Made by a program: the position numbers and the translations under genes. A stretch of 64,000 nucleotides of DNA from positions 22,734,488 to 22,798,487 of the forward strand of contig NC_079480.1 in assembly GCF_026230105.1 (NCBI RefSeq), written 5' to 3'. The notes beneath the pieces are model-generated. The model searched no databases. It saw nothing but the letters and a program-made list of their open reading frames with translations, and was not told the DNA's origin. Below are positions 24,001 through 34,665 of the stretch, piece by piece (the stretch's first letter is position 1; each line of letters starts with the position of its first letter). The DNA comes from Diorhabda sublineata. Lineage: Eukaryota > Arthropoda > Insecta > Coleoptera > Chrysomelidae.

Positions 24001-27000
24001 TTTTTGGAACACGTATTTTGGGTTATATCGTTGAATACTCTATTTATTTTGATATTCGCTTATACGCCTTACCATATGGGACTCTTAACTTTATCTCTGT
24101 TTAATATGAGAGATGCGGCTGCTGCTAGTCATTTTGAAGGTCTATTAACAACTTTAGTAGGTTATTGCGCAGTAGGTAAGTTGGTTACACATTATTGGTC
24201 GAAAGCTTTTTCCCGCCCCATAATGGTTTCTCAAAAGACATCAAGGAAGATCACAAAGGCCTCTGGTGCATGAAACTGCAGATGAACAGTGGGGCAAGCC
24301 TCATAGTTTGCCTAATGACGTCAAAGGCTTCAAGCTGAATCTTTTGATCGGTTTCTCAAAAGATATCGGCGTTTGGTAACGTCAAAGTGAGGCACCTCGG
24401 TGCTGAACAATCCCTTGGCTGCCTACAAAGTAACTGTGAACTATGATGGTTAGTACAAAAAGGATTTGGCAAGCTAGAGAAATGGAAAAGAGACGCCCAA
24501 GGAAATCTTGGGAAAAAAACGATTGCCGCGTTTTCTATCGATAGAAGAAGATCGATGAATCGTAGGTTAAGTCACGTGACGGTAAACCTCCCTTTACGTT
24601 TATGTTGTTGTGCGTTACGCAAACTACGGGGCGGGTAAAAAGTTTTAACTGGTGGTGAATGCGATAATTTCCGTAATATATTTAAATTTCAGGTATTTGG
24701 TTCATATTATTACACAGAATAGCAGCTTGGATGAATTTCAATAAAACCAAAAGGATAATGGGACTGTGTTACGTGGTTGTAAAAGTATCGATGCTAAGTG
24801 TGGTGGAAATCGGGATAATTCCGTTAGTCTGCGGATGGTGGTTGGACATCTGTTCGTTAACGATGTTCGACGCCACTTTGAAAGATAGAGAAAGTACATT
24901 CCGTTCGGCCCCCGGTACTTCGATATTCATCCACTGGTTGATAGGGATGGTGTACGTTTATTATTTCGCTTCGTTTATTTTATTACTAAGGGAGATACTA
25001 CGTCCGGGGGTGTTGTGGTTTCTACGTAATTTCAACGATCCCGATTTCAGTCCGATACAAGAGATGATCCATCTACCGATATTGAAACACGTCAGGAAAC
25101 TGCTTATTTCGGCTGTTATTTTCGGTAGCGCCGTTTTGTTGATGTTGTGGTTACCTATAAGGATTTTGAAGGTGATTTTACCTTCGTTTCTACCTTATAC
25201 GGTGTCTTTGAATAATAACGATTCTCAAGTTAACGAATTGTCTTTGGAACTGTTGTTGTTGCAAGTTATACTGCCCGCGTTGTTGGAACAGTCGCACACC
25301 AGGATATGGTTGAAAGGTGAGTTTGTTTTTTTTTTATTTTTGGATTTTGATTTGTGAATTTTTTTTTTAATCGAAGGTCTAGTGAGGAATTGGTGTCGGG
25401 TTGTGGCGTGGGTTTTGAATATTCATTCGTATCTCTTGGGGGATGACGATAAAAAGGAGAATCAAGATGGAGAACAAGACGGAAACAATCAACCCGAAGT
25501 TGGAGCCGGATTGGGGGCGGTGCATCAAGCTTTATTGATGATGGAACCTCCATCAGGTAATTTTTATTTTCATCTAATTTGTATTAATTATTATTTTATC
25601 ATCTAAATCTAATACGGGATATATCGAAACTCGTATATAATAAATTGATCACCCTATATATATAAAATCGCCAACATATTCATTATTACACGTTTTTCTT
25701 CTTTTTTTTTTCATTAACAAGCTAAACTTCCACATCAAAGTATCCTGTGTTACCGGAGGTGTACAATATTTTCGTAAATTCCTTGTAGATGGATCGCCCT
25801 GTATTTAAAATCATCGATATATTCATTATTACACCCTTTTCTTCTTCTTTTTCTGTTAATAATAAACCAACTCTAGTAGATGTCAATGTATCGTGTTTTA
25901 CCTGGGGTTTACTATATTTTCGTAACGATATATTATACAGGGGTATTTGAAATAATTCTTGACAAAATTGAACACCTCGTATAACGAAAATAAAATAATT
26001 TTGTAAAAAACTATGCAATTTATGGAAATTATTGACGTTTTTTGGACTTAATACAGGGTATATCGAAACTCACATATAATCGTTTGTTGTAGATGGATCA
26101 CCCTGTATTTAAAATCATCGATATATTCATTATTACACCCTTTTCTTCTTCTTTTTCTATTAATAATAAACCAACTCTAGTAGATGTCAATGTACCGTGT
26201 TTTACCTGGGGTTTACTATATTTTCGTAACGATATATTATACGGGAGTATTTGAAATAATTCTTAACGAAATTGAACGCCTCGTATAACGAAAATAAAAT
26301 AATTTTGTAAAAAACTATGAAATTTATGGAAATTATTGATGTTTTTTGGACTTAATACAGGGTATATCGATACTCACATATAATCGTTTGTTGTAGATGG
26401 ATCACCCTGTATTTAAAATCATCGATATATTCATTATTACACCCTTTTCTTCTTCTTTTTCTATTAATAATAAACCAACTCTAGTAGATGTCAATGTATC
26501 GTGTTTTACCTGGGGTTTACTATATTTTCGTAACCATATATTATACGGGGGTATTTGAAATAATTCTTGACGAAACTGAACGCCTCGTATAACGAAAATA
26601 AAATAATTTTGTAAAAAACTATGAAATTTATGGAAATTATTGACGTTTTTTGGACTTAATACAGGGTATATCGAAACTCACATATAATCGTTTGTTGTAG
26701 ATGGATCACCCTGTATTTAAAATCATCGATATATTCATTATTACACCCTTTTCTTCTTCTTTTTCTATTAATAATAAACCAACTCTCGTAGATGTCAATG
26801 TATCGTGTTTTACCTGGGGTTTACAATATTTTCGTAACCATATATTATACAGGGGTATTTGAAATAATTCTTAACGAAATTGAACACCTCGTATAACGAA
26901 AATAAAATAATTTTGTAAAAAACTATGAAATTTATGGAAATTATTGACGTTTTTTGGACTTAATACAGGGTATATCGAAACTCACATATAATCGTTTGTT

Positions 27001-28969
27001 GTAGATGGATCACCCTGTATTTAAAATCATCGATATATTCATTATTACACCCTTTTCTTCTTCTTTTTCTATTAATAATAAACCAACTCTCGTAGATGTC
27101 AATGTATCGTGTTTTACCTGGGGTTTACAATATTTTCGTAACCATATATTATACAGGGGTATTTGAAATAATTCTTAACGAAATTGAACACCTCGTATAA
27201 CGAAAATAAAATAATTTTGTAAAAAACTATGAAATTTATGGAAATTATTGACGTTTTTTGGACTTAATACAGGGTATATCGAAACTCACATATAATCGTT
27301 TGTTGTAGATGGATCACCCTGTATTTAAAATCATCGATATATTCATTATTACACCCTTTTCTTCTTCTTTTCCTATTAATAATAAACCAACTCTAGTAGA
27401 TGTCAATATATGGTGTTTTACCGGAGGTGTACTATATGTTCGTAACCATATATTATACGGGGGTATTTGAAATAATTCTTGACGAAACTGAACGCCACGT
27501 ATAACGAAAATAAAATAATTTTTTAAAAAACTATGAAATTTATGGAAATTATTGACGTTTTTTGTATTTAATACAGGGTGTATCGAAACTCACATATAAT
27601 CGTTTGTTGTAGATGGATCACCCTGTATTTAAAATCATCGATATATTCATCATCTTCTTCTTTTTCTATTAATAATAAAACAACTCTCGTGTTTTACCGG
27701 GGGTGTACTATATTTTCGTAAAGATATATTACACGGGGATATTTTGATGTACCGTCTATTGAAATAAAACGAAATTTCCTGACAAATATCTAGTATCAAA
27801 ATCGAAATTTTTCACCCGAATTTTCCCGACAAAAATCTAATAAAGAGTGTATCAAAATGTACATTTTTCATTTTAAAATGGATCACCCTATATTCAAAAT
27901 GACTAACAAACAAATTCATTACAAAACACATTCTTCTTCTTTTTCTTCTAAATAATAACCCCACTTTCGCATATATCAAAGTATCATGTTTTACCGGGGG
28001 CGTACTATATTTTCGTAACCCGCGATATTTGATTAAGAAATATATAGAGTGATCTAGTGTAACCGATAATTATTTTCAGGTTTCCAACCGTACGTACGTC
28101 CATCGTTTTTCGTAGCTCGACTCGTAGGTCTATTACTAAGCATCTGCGTATCCTTAGTAATATCGAGTCTGATAGCTTTGACGGTACCCGTATGGTTAGG
28201 TCGAAGCGTAATGTCTCTATGGTTGGTAGGAGCCCCGCCACCGGCTCCCCAAATCTCCACCACCGACGCCCAAACCGAAGTAAAAGTACACGAACTGTAC
28301 ACGGCGGCCTGCGGTTTGTATCTGTGTTGGTTGGCCGCGCGGGCGGTTAGTCTAGTCCTGGGATGGTTACCGCAGGGTAGGGCCGCCATGATGGACCGTC
28401 TAAAACAATGGTGCATACTAGGATTGAAGACGATAGTAGCCAGTACAATCCTGCTAGGGATAATTCCGCTGTTGTTCGGTTTATTGCTCGAATTAGTGTG
28501 CATCGTCCCGCTCAGAGTGCCGATACACCAAACACCCATTTTGTTTATATGGCAAGATTGGGCCTTGGGGGTTCTGTATACCAAAATAGCTTGCGCTATC
28601 ACCATGATGGGTCCGGATTGGTTTTTGAGAGCCGCCATCGAGAGGGCGTATCGAGATGGTATCCGCGACATGAATTTGACTTTTATTTTCCGCGAACTAG
28701 CGGCTCCGGTCATCGTCAGTTTCGGTTTGGCTTTGGCAACGCCGTACGTTATCGCTTATTCTTTGGTACCACTGTTTGTAACTAACGTCCAATTGAGAAA
28801 TTTCGTCGCCAGGAGATTGTATCCTTTCCTACTTTTGGTGTTCGTCGTGGCCCTGATCATTCACTGTCAAATTAGACAGTTCAGGAAGTTGTACGAACAC
28901 ATCAAGAACGATAAATATCTGGTGGGACAGCGGTTGGTGAATTACGATCATAGAAAAAAGACCGGTTGA
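21025..28969 (+). CDS. MARCHF6: MARCH6/TEB4 (Doa10-type) ER membrane E3 ubiquitin ligase
   Basis: Six exons: 21025-21377, 23525-23799, 23855-24175, 24693-25316, 25377-25556, 28080-28969; 880 residues (human about 910). The N-terminus holds a full RING-CH finger C11-C14-C28-C30-H38-C41-C54-C57. A multi-pass membrane body follows, including the conserved TEB4-Doa10 region (GLCYVVVKVSMLSVVEIG, WWLDICSLTMFDATLKDRE, GVLWFLRNFNDPDF, PALLEQSHTRIWLKG) and the conserved C-terminus YEHIKNDKYLVGQRLVNY. The enzyme ubiquitinates misfolded ER proteins and sterol-synthesis enzymes for degradation. Start choice: two adjacent ATGs (21025 and 21028), either possible. Intron 1 (2.1 kb) holds a MITE, a piggyBac relic, a minisatellite and a mariner relic; intron 5 (2.5 kb) holds the 304-bp array. 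Intron 3 (24176-24692) shows nothing recognisable. Confidence 0.95.
21742..22124. mobile_element. MITE with about 27-bp terminal inverted repeats
   Basis: The left end GGGGCCATCCATAAAGTACG and the exact reverse complement at the right end continue for about 27 bp and are flanked by TTA on both sides (a 3-bp target duplication). The element is 383 bp, non-coding, with G-rich subterminal tracts. Such 'ccatccataaagtacgtca' ends are common in insect genomes; I cannot name the autonomous family with certainty. Confidence 0.8.
22200..22960 (-). mobile_element. Decayed piggyBac-like transposase in MARCH6 intron 1
   Basis: The minus strand 22510-22881 contains LLTMIGTLRKNKFVVPKEF, matching the piggyBac signature 'TxxGTxRxNKxxIPxE', then FGSKTNRPCTKEKNHRVKKK and a broken tail. 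Further downstream on that strand come frames with LAQELIGSHRKRRLE and a Cys-containing end (ENCIRCSKPALKAAAK), the usual C-terminal zinc-finger area. There are several stops and frame changes, so it is inactive. Confidence 0.65.
23030..23230. repeat. 30-bp minisatellite (about 7 units) in MARCH6 intron 1
   Basis: Units of about 30 bp of the type GATGATCCGGAGTGTCGCTG followed by GTGCATCATG repeat about seven times with few mismatches. Because 30 is a multiple of 3 the array is open in both strands (the frames around 22810-23316 and 22878-23240), which produces repetitive peptide frames that are not genes. Confidence 0.85.
23340..23524 (+). mobile_element. Mariner-type transposase fragment ending at the MARCH6 exon 2 acceptor
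   Basis: The plus strand reads GLIGRQGGIR, then EWPARSSDLTPCDLFL across a frame change. This is the mariner/IS630 'WPARSPDLTPLDFFLWG' catalytic segment. It continues as ETIKRAIENKFS straight into the AG at 23523-23524. The polypyrimidine/acceptor context of exon 2 appears to lie in, or abut, transposon-derived DNA. Confidence 0.6.
25611..28040. repeat. 304-bp tandem satellite in MARCH6 intron 5
   Basis: Exact phase markers (GATGGATCACCCTGTATTT) start at 25788, 26092, 26396, 26700, 27004, 27308 and 27612: six consecutive spacings of exactly 304 bp. The middle units look about 95% or more identical by eye. A truncated, diverged unit precedes (from about 25611), and the array decays after about 27650 with one further diverged unit up to about 28040. 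Each unit also has a short CACCCTGTAT / ATACAGGGT inverted pair. It has no coding potential, is fully contained in the intron and lies about 40 bp upstream of the exon 6 acceptor. Confidence 0.93.
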
Positions 28970-29148
28970 TACGACAATCGCATTTATTATATTATTCTAT
29001 GGACCGATTTCGAACATTCGAAATGTGTATTCTTATTAATACGACCGTCAGTCGAAAAATTGTTGATGTAATATAAGTGGAACTCTTAAATTATATCAAA
29101 TCTAAGTTGGAAACATATTTACTACTTCTACTACCTCGATAGACACCC

Positions 29149-30775
29149 TATCTGGTCCTTCGAGTCATCAGATTCTTCGTATCCGGCTCGAACGACCAGA
29201 TAGGGAGATAATTCTTCTTCTAGGGGACACACTGTATATTACCCTAACACCATTACACGCATTTCTTGCCGTATCTGGTCCTTCGAGCTTTCTATGGGTT
29301 CGTATCAGGCTCGAAGGACCAGATAGGACATTAATTGTGATTGTTAGTATTGTGGTAATTGAGTATGTGTCGATTCGGTCTAATTGTGGTACCAGTTTCT
29401 TGACAGGACACACTGTTTATTACCCTAATACCATTACATACATTTCATGTCGTATTTGGTCCTTCGAGCTAGATATAAACGCATAGAAGGCTCAAAGAAC
29501 TAGTTAAGGGAATAGTTCCTCTTTTAGATGTCTTATAGGACACACTGTATATTACCGTAACAGTAGTACACACATTTCTTGCCGTATCTGGTCCTTCGAG
29601 CCTTCTATGGGTTTTTATCCTGCTCGGAGGACTAGATAGGACAATAATTGTGATTATTAGTATTGTGGTGCTTGAGAATGATTTAATTCGGTCTAATTGT
29701 GGTTCTAGATATTGGATAGGACACATTGTATACTACCCTAACTCCATTACACACATTTCATGTCGTATTTGATCCTTCGAGCCGGATATAAACCCGTAGA
29801 AAGCTCTATGGACCAGTTAAGACATTAATTCCTCTTTTAGATGCCTTATAGGACACACTATATATTATCGTAACAGCAGTAAACACATTTCATGCCGCAT
29901 CTGGTCCTTCGAGCCGAAATAAAATCATAGAAGGCTCGAAAGACCAGATAGGACAATAATTCTTCTAAATGCGTAGTTTTCACTATCGAACTAAAAATAA
30001 ACCTATAGAAGGCTCGAAAGACCACAAAACGTGTTAATTGTGATTTTTAATGTTACGGTAATGCCTAATTGTGATTCTATACGTTTGTCAAGAGACAATA
30101 TTTATTATTACTACAATCATAAGTGGAAATTACTACCTTATCTGGTCCTTCGGGCCGGATTCAAACCTATAGAAAGCTAGGAAGAGTGGTAAATGTGATT
30201 TTTGGTGTTGTGGTACTAAATTGTTTTCCTTTGTGTTTGATTGATCACGTTGTTTATTACTACTATGCTACAAATGAAAATTATTCCCTTTCCTGGTCCT
30301 TCGAGCCGGAAATGAAACCATAAACGACTCGAAAGAGTCTTCTGAGCCTTCAGGAGGCTTCAATCTGGTTCAGTGCACTTAATAGGCGACAATTGTGAGT
30401 GATTAGACTGAATGTTTACAAAAACTACGCCTACACTCATGATGATTACCTTATCTGGTCCTTCGAGCCGGATATGAAACCATAACGACTCCAAAACCGA
30501 GATATTGTAATAATCGTGAGTGTTAGTGTTATTTTAATATACAGCAGGTTTAATTAGTCGCTTAAAATCACAATTAGACAAATTGAACACACTATTGATC
30601 ACCAAAAAACTAAAAGTCATACTCATTGTAGTCAATTGAGCCTTCGAGAGGTTCAAAAGACTAAATAAGGTGATAATAGTGGATAATTAGACGCCTATGT
30701 TTACGATTATTACCCTATCTGGTCCTTCGAGTCGGATATGAATCTAATGAAGGCTCGAAGGACCAGAATGTGTGA
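29149..30775. repeat. Array of hairpin-forming repeats (CTGGTCCTTCGAGC)
   Basis: About ten units begin near 29149, 29272, 29453, 29585, 29765, 29900, 30139, 30292, 30453 and 30716. Each contains TATCTGGTCCTTCGAGC, about 20-25 bp of loop, and the reverse complement GCTCGAAGGACCAGATA. The unit at 29272-29325 has perfect 17-bp arms; others have 0-6 mismatches. Spacing alternates so that a higher-order unit of about 313 bp (29272 to 29585, 29453 to 29765, 29585 to 29900) is evident on the left side. The intervening sequence includes GGACACACTGTATATTACC. There is no coding potential. Confidence 0.88.
29918..29923 (+). promoter_or_regulatory. First canonical AATAAA downstream of MARCH6
   Basis: I see no AATAAA between the MARCH6 stop (28969) and this position, which falls inside a hairpin unit. 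A second occurs near 29993. If used, the 3' UTR would include several hairpins. Non-canonical signals nearer the stop are equally possible. Confidence 0.3.
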
Positions 30776-32214
30776 TAAGTATTGATATAATGGTAGTAAA
30801 TAGTGTGTTGAGTGTACGCAATCTAATAAAATTAATTCCAATGTCGTTTACTCATTATACTCTTATCAAAAATGGTAGTGTTGTATTAAGGAATTAATTT
30901 TTTTTCATCAATTACGTTAATTTTTGGGAAAATTTTTATTACACTTATTGAAATAAATCAACTTTCTGTCATTAATTGGTCGTTATTTTTTGGTTTTGAC
31001 TTTTGGCTGCACCCCAAAATTGTTTATTTCCGATATTTTATATTATACAGGGGTAAAATAATTTTTTGTGGTTACAAATGGAAAACGTTTTAGTTTCTCT
31101 ATGATTTTTAATAAAATAAATGGTTTTTGGTGTATTAAAAGTTTGTTCAAATATATACAGTGTGGCTAAAAATCAGTTTCCTTTTAGTGCTTCAGTTGAC
31201 TTTAAAAATACTATAGAAAAAAAAATTGTAGTAGATTCGAATTTTATCAAACATTCGTAAATATTTTTATGAATAAATTTATAAATATTTTATTTTTTTG
31301 AATTTTTGGGATATAAATAAATGTATTGGGCCAAATTTTGAATGTAGTAATATAGTAATATTTTCAAGAACCACTTATTGGAATATTAGTTTAGTTTTTC
31401 AATTCATAATAATTGTTTCTGTATATAAAATAATTTATTTTTATTGATTAAAAAAATTTTCATCGACAACTAGCGTTTCATTTCTTTCTTAAAAATCTTA
31501 GTACTCCCTTGGCATTTCATAAAATCAGCGTTGTCATATTTTTCTCACATTTCTTTAACTTTAACGACAAAAAATTGTAAAAACAGACTGCGGATAACTG
31601 AACAAAATATTTAATCAAATAAAAATAGAAGAAATTAAAATTTTTTGACAAAAATATCGAAATTCATAGAATTTTACCTCAAAATTCGAATAAAAAATTC
31701 ACGAAAAAAAAAACTTTTCTTCATGTTAGAGAATATTTTCCAATTCTGGCAACACTGTTGCACATCATAAACTTTACAACATTCATTAAAATGTTTCCGC
31801 CCTATGAATAGCTGTCATCAACTTTGTTGTTCCGTGCAGCATCTTCGCTTTATAAGTAGAAAACCAGTACTATCAAAAATTATATACTCTCTACTACTCT
31901 AATATATGGAAGGTAATAGGATATTGATTATATGTGGGAAAAGCGAATTATGACTCATTTAATAAAATTTGAAAATTGCCTTAATCCACAATAAATACCG
32001 AGTGAATAAAAAAATTATCTATGTATTAAGTGTGGAATTCATCAAATATACACCGTATCCAGTAACAAAGTGCGCCATAAGTTGAAATGTTTTTGTCAAC
32101 GCCTCATATTTCGCCGACATATTTGAAACTGTAATTCTGGAATGTATAGGGGTGACTGGCTCACAAAATATTATAAATTTATAATAAGTATAAATAAATT
32201 CTACATTTATTGAG

Positions 32215-32395
32215 CATTGAAATCGTTCAATTATTATACAAAGGATAGTCACGTGACGATTCGACATCAAAATTCGATACCTACAAAGTACAACAATTAT
32301 ACGAGGGGTAGTCACGTGACGTTTTGATGCCAAAAACACAGCAATTATAAGAGGGGTAGTCAAGTGATTACTTTTGATGTCAAATAGGCGGGGGA
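32215..32395. repeat. Three direct repeats with CACGTG palindromes
   Basis: Three units of about 55-60 bp share CAATTATACGAGGGGTAGTCACGTGACG or a variant (stated here as two blocks: CAATTATACGAGGGG and TAGTCACGTGACG), followed by TTTTGATGTCAAA-like sequence. The CACGTG core is intact in two units and altered to CAAGTG in the third. Confidence 0.7.
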
Positions 32396-32529
32396 TCAAA
32401 AAGACATTTCGAGGGTAACCTACACCAATTTAACACGGCTACCAATAGCTGAAAAGGATTGAAATATTCAGAATTGTTGATTTTTAATTTTGAATATGGC
32501 AAATTCAAAAATTTACAATTTGTATCCGA

Positions 32530-32750
32530 CGAAATAGTACGGTACTTCATCTATATATGCCGCCCAGAGGTATAGTTCGTATATAAACTTTATCTATGGT
32601 TTTATGTCATCAGCGAAATAGTTCGAATATTTTCTTTATCTATGGTTGTATAGAGTGTTGTATATGTTGCGCAAAATAATAGTTTTCATTTCATCAGCGA
32701 AATAGTTTGCATATAAACTTTATCTATGGTTGTATAGAGTATTCACCAGT
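32530..32750. repeat. Three direct repeats (CGAAATAGTTCG / CTTTATCTATGGTT)
   Basis: Three units of about 65-90 bp share CATCAGCGAAATAGTT, ATATAAACTTTATCTATGG and TTGTATAGAGT. No function is evident. Confidence 0.65.
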
Positions 32751-33286
32751 ACAATATCAATAACGAATTTTTTAAATATAATTTGATAAATATAACATAG
32801 AAAAACGGCTAATAATTTATTACTAATTTTCAATAAAAATAAAATCAAAAGTTCATTTTGTTATTGACGAAAATAGCATCATATATGTTGTTTACAAGAA
32901 GTAAATAATTTATCGTAATAAATAAAACCAAAACCCTTCAAATAAAAATTTAAAAAAAAAACAAATATTTGATTAGTAATTAATTTCCTCAAAATTGAAG
33001 GTAATATTTTAGCTTTGCCAATACTATATCACCTCAAGTATAACAATTTATTCACGATATGTTTGTGTTCTATGATAACTGTCATCAACTAGAGGCATTA
33101 GCGCCTAATAAGTAGCTAACCAGTACTACTCCAACGTATGGAAGATAGAAGAATTTAGGGTTGAGTATTTTAACAGAATCGGCTTAGCGACATACATAAA
33201 AACAAATGTATTTTAAGGTTTTTGTTGTTCAATTTTTTATATTGACTTCTCAATTATCATTAACGTCAAACTTATAACTTTCGACA

Positions 33287-34177
33287 ATGTCCTTAACGGA
33301 TCCCGTACGAAAAATAGCTCTAGTAACAGGTGCAAATAAAGGACTTGGTTTTGAAATAGCCCTAAAATTATCGCAAAAAAATTTCAAGGTAATTATGGCC
33401 GATAAAGATAACCAAACACAGTCTAAAGATAAGATAATTTGTCAGTCGAATAACGATGATATCCATACGTATAACTTAGATTTAGCTTCTTTTGAATCTG
33501 TTAAAAATTTTGTCAAACAATTTTCGTCGGATTTAAATAAATTGGACGTTTTAATAAACAACGCTGGTATATTTTGTATGAAGAAGAAAAAAACTGTCGA
33601 TTGTTTAGATGGCGTTATGCAAGTTAATCATTTAAGCTCGTTTTTATTAACTACCCTTTTGGAGGATAAACTAAAAGCATCTGGTAATTCCAGGATTGTA
33701 TTTATTACATCCAACGGTTCGATGGCTCATAGAATGTCAGTAGAAAAATTAAAAACCCCGGACTATTTCACCCCACATTTTATTTCCGGCGCTATACATT
33801 ATTATAACACCAAACTTTGTAATATGATTTCATCGAAAGGTTTTTCGGAAAAATTGAAAGATTTTAACATTACTAGTAATTGCGTTCACCCGGATATGAT
33901 GAACACGACGTTTCTAACCGCAAATCACTGTGGCGATACAGGATTTTTTTCCAAAATCGAATATTCTGTAGCTAAATGTATAGTTCAAAGTGTTACTAAG
34001 GACGTTAAGCAATGTGTGGATGGAGTTTGTTTTCTAGCTACTTCTAATAGAATCAAAAATGTGACCGGGAAATATTTTTACAATTATCAATTACACAGTG
34101 AACCTAAAATTTTGGAAAATGAACAGTTTTGTAATGATATTTGGAATGAAACTGAAAAACTAACAGGATTAAAATAA
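33287..34177 (+). CDS. Short-chain dehydrogenase/reductase (retinol-dehydrogenase-like), intronless
   Basis: A single open frame of 296 residues. It has the classical Rossmann nucleotide motif TGANKGLG (14-21), the structural NNAG (91-94), a serine in FITSNGS (142 or 145) and the catalytic pair Y172-x3-K176 (YYNTK). This matches the SDR fold used with NAD(P)H on retinoids, steroids or other carbonyl/alcohol substrates; the substrate here cannot be told. The overall pattern (LVTGANKGLG, LDVLINNAG, NSRIVFITS) is closest to RDH11-14-like insect SDRs. There is no signal peptide or membrane segment. AATAAA lies 10 bp after the stop (34187-34192). A diverged copy of its upstream region about 1.2 kb further upstream suggests a former tandem duplication. 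Start ATG 33287 is the first in frame and is preceded by ACA. Confidence 0.9.
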   Translation: MSLTDPVRKIALVTGANKGLGFEIALKLSQKNFKVIMADKDNQTQSKDKIICQSNNDDIHTYNLDLASFESVKNFVKQFSSDLNKLDVLINNAGIFCMKKKKTVDCLDGVMQVNHLSSFLLTTLLEDKLKASGNSRIVFITSNGSMAHRMSVEKLKTPDYFTPHFISGAIHYYNTKLCNMISSKGFSEKLKDFNITSNCVHPDMMNTTFLTANHCGDTGFFSKIEYSVAKCIVQSVTKDVKQCVDGVCFLATSNRIKNVTGKYFYNYQLHSEPKILENEQFCNDIWNETEKLTGLK

Positions 34178-34364
34178 TATTATTTCAATAAATTATAAAA
34201 AAACTGATGATTCTACTTATTTTTTTTAAACAATTTGATGTTTTCAAATCTATAATATTAAATTTCGTATATGAAACTAAAATGACTGGACTATAATTTA
34301 ACATCTGTTATAATTACTTTAGTATTTAATCTATAGGTGGTGCTTTAGTAAATAATCGATGAAA

Positions 34365-34369
34365 ATTAT

Positions 34370-34451
<82 letters not shown>

Positions 34452-34482
34452 ATAATATGTGTATATATATATGTGTGTGTGT
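34365..34482. repeat. Long (TA)n palindrome plus (GT)n microsatellite
   Basis: About 70 bp of pure TA dinucleotide (34373-34449) is flanked by ATTATCAA on the left and TTGATAAT on the right, so the whole 34365-34456 stretch is one perfect-looking palindrome. A TATATG/TGTGTG tract follows to about 34486. Intergenic, between the SDR and the zinc-finger gene. Confidence 0.9.
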
Positions 34483-34665
34483 GTGTAAAGACATAGAATT
34501 TTGAATTATAAGATAGCTGTAATACTATTTTTTCTTATATCAATACCATATCATTATTTATATTAATAAAAATTTGAATCTAAAAATCGATTTAACTCGA
34601 TTCATATACATCGATGTTTCAGAATCATCGCTGTCAACCATAAAAACATAACCTACATAAACAAA

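Larger units (their letters stand above)
30776..33286. other. Intergenic, repeat-bearing, no gene seen
   Basis: AT-rich. It contains two related blocks (about 31785-31930 and about 33050-33170, sharing TGTCATCAACT, AATAAGTAG and AACCAGTACTA) and the two short repeat clusters listed separately. The open frame on the minus strand at 32019-32399 is produced by one of those clusters and is not considered a gene. Confidence 0.5.

Noticed and set aside
24176..24273. Extension of MARCH6 exon 3 into KLVTHYWSKAFSRP...
   Set aside because: The GTAAGT donor at 24176 and the exon 4 start at 24693 restore the conserved family sequence; the extension is intron read-through.
29168..29726. Two similar minus-strand frames (29168-29413, 29469-29726) starting MCP
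   Set aside because: They are translations of two units of the hairpin repeat array; frames break in other units.
32019..32399. 126-codon minus-strand frame
   Set aside because: Its repetitive peptide comes from three direct DNA repeats; no domain or start context.
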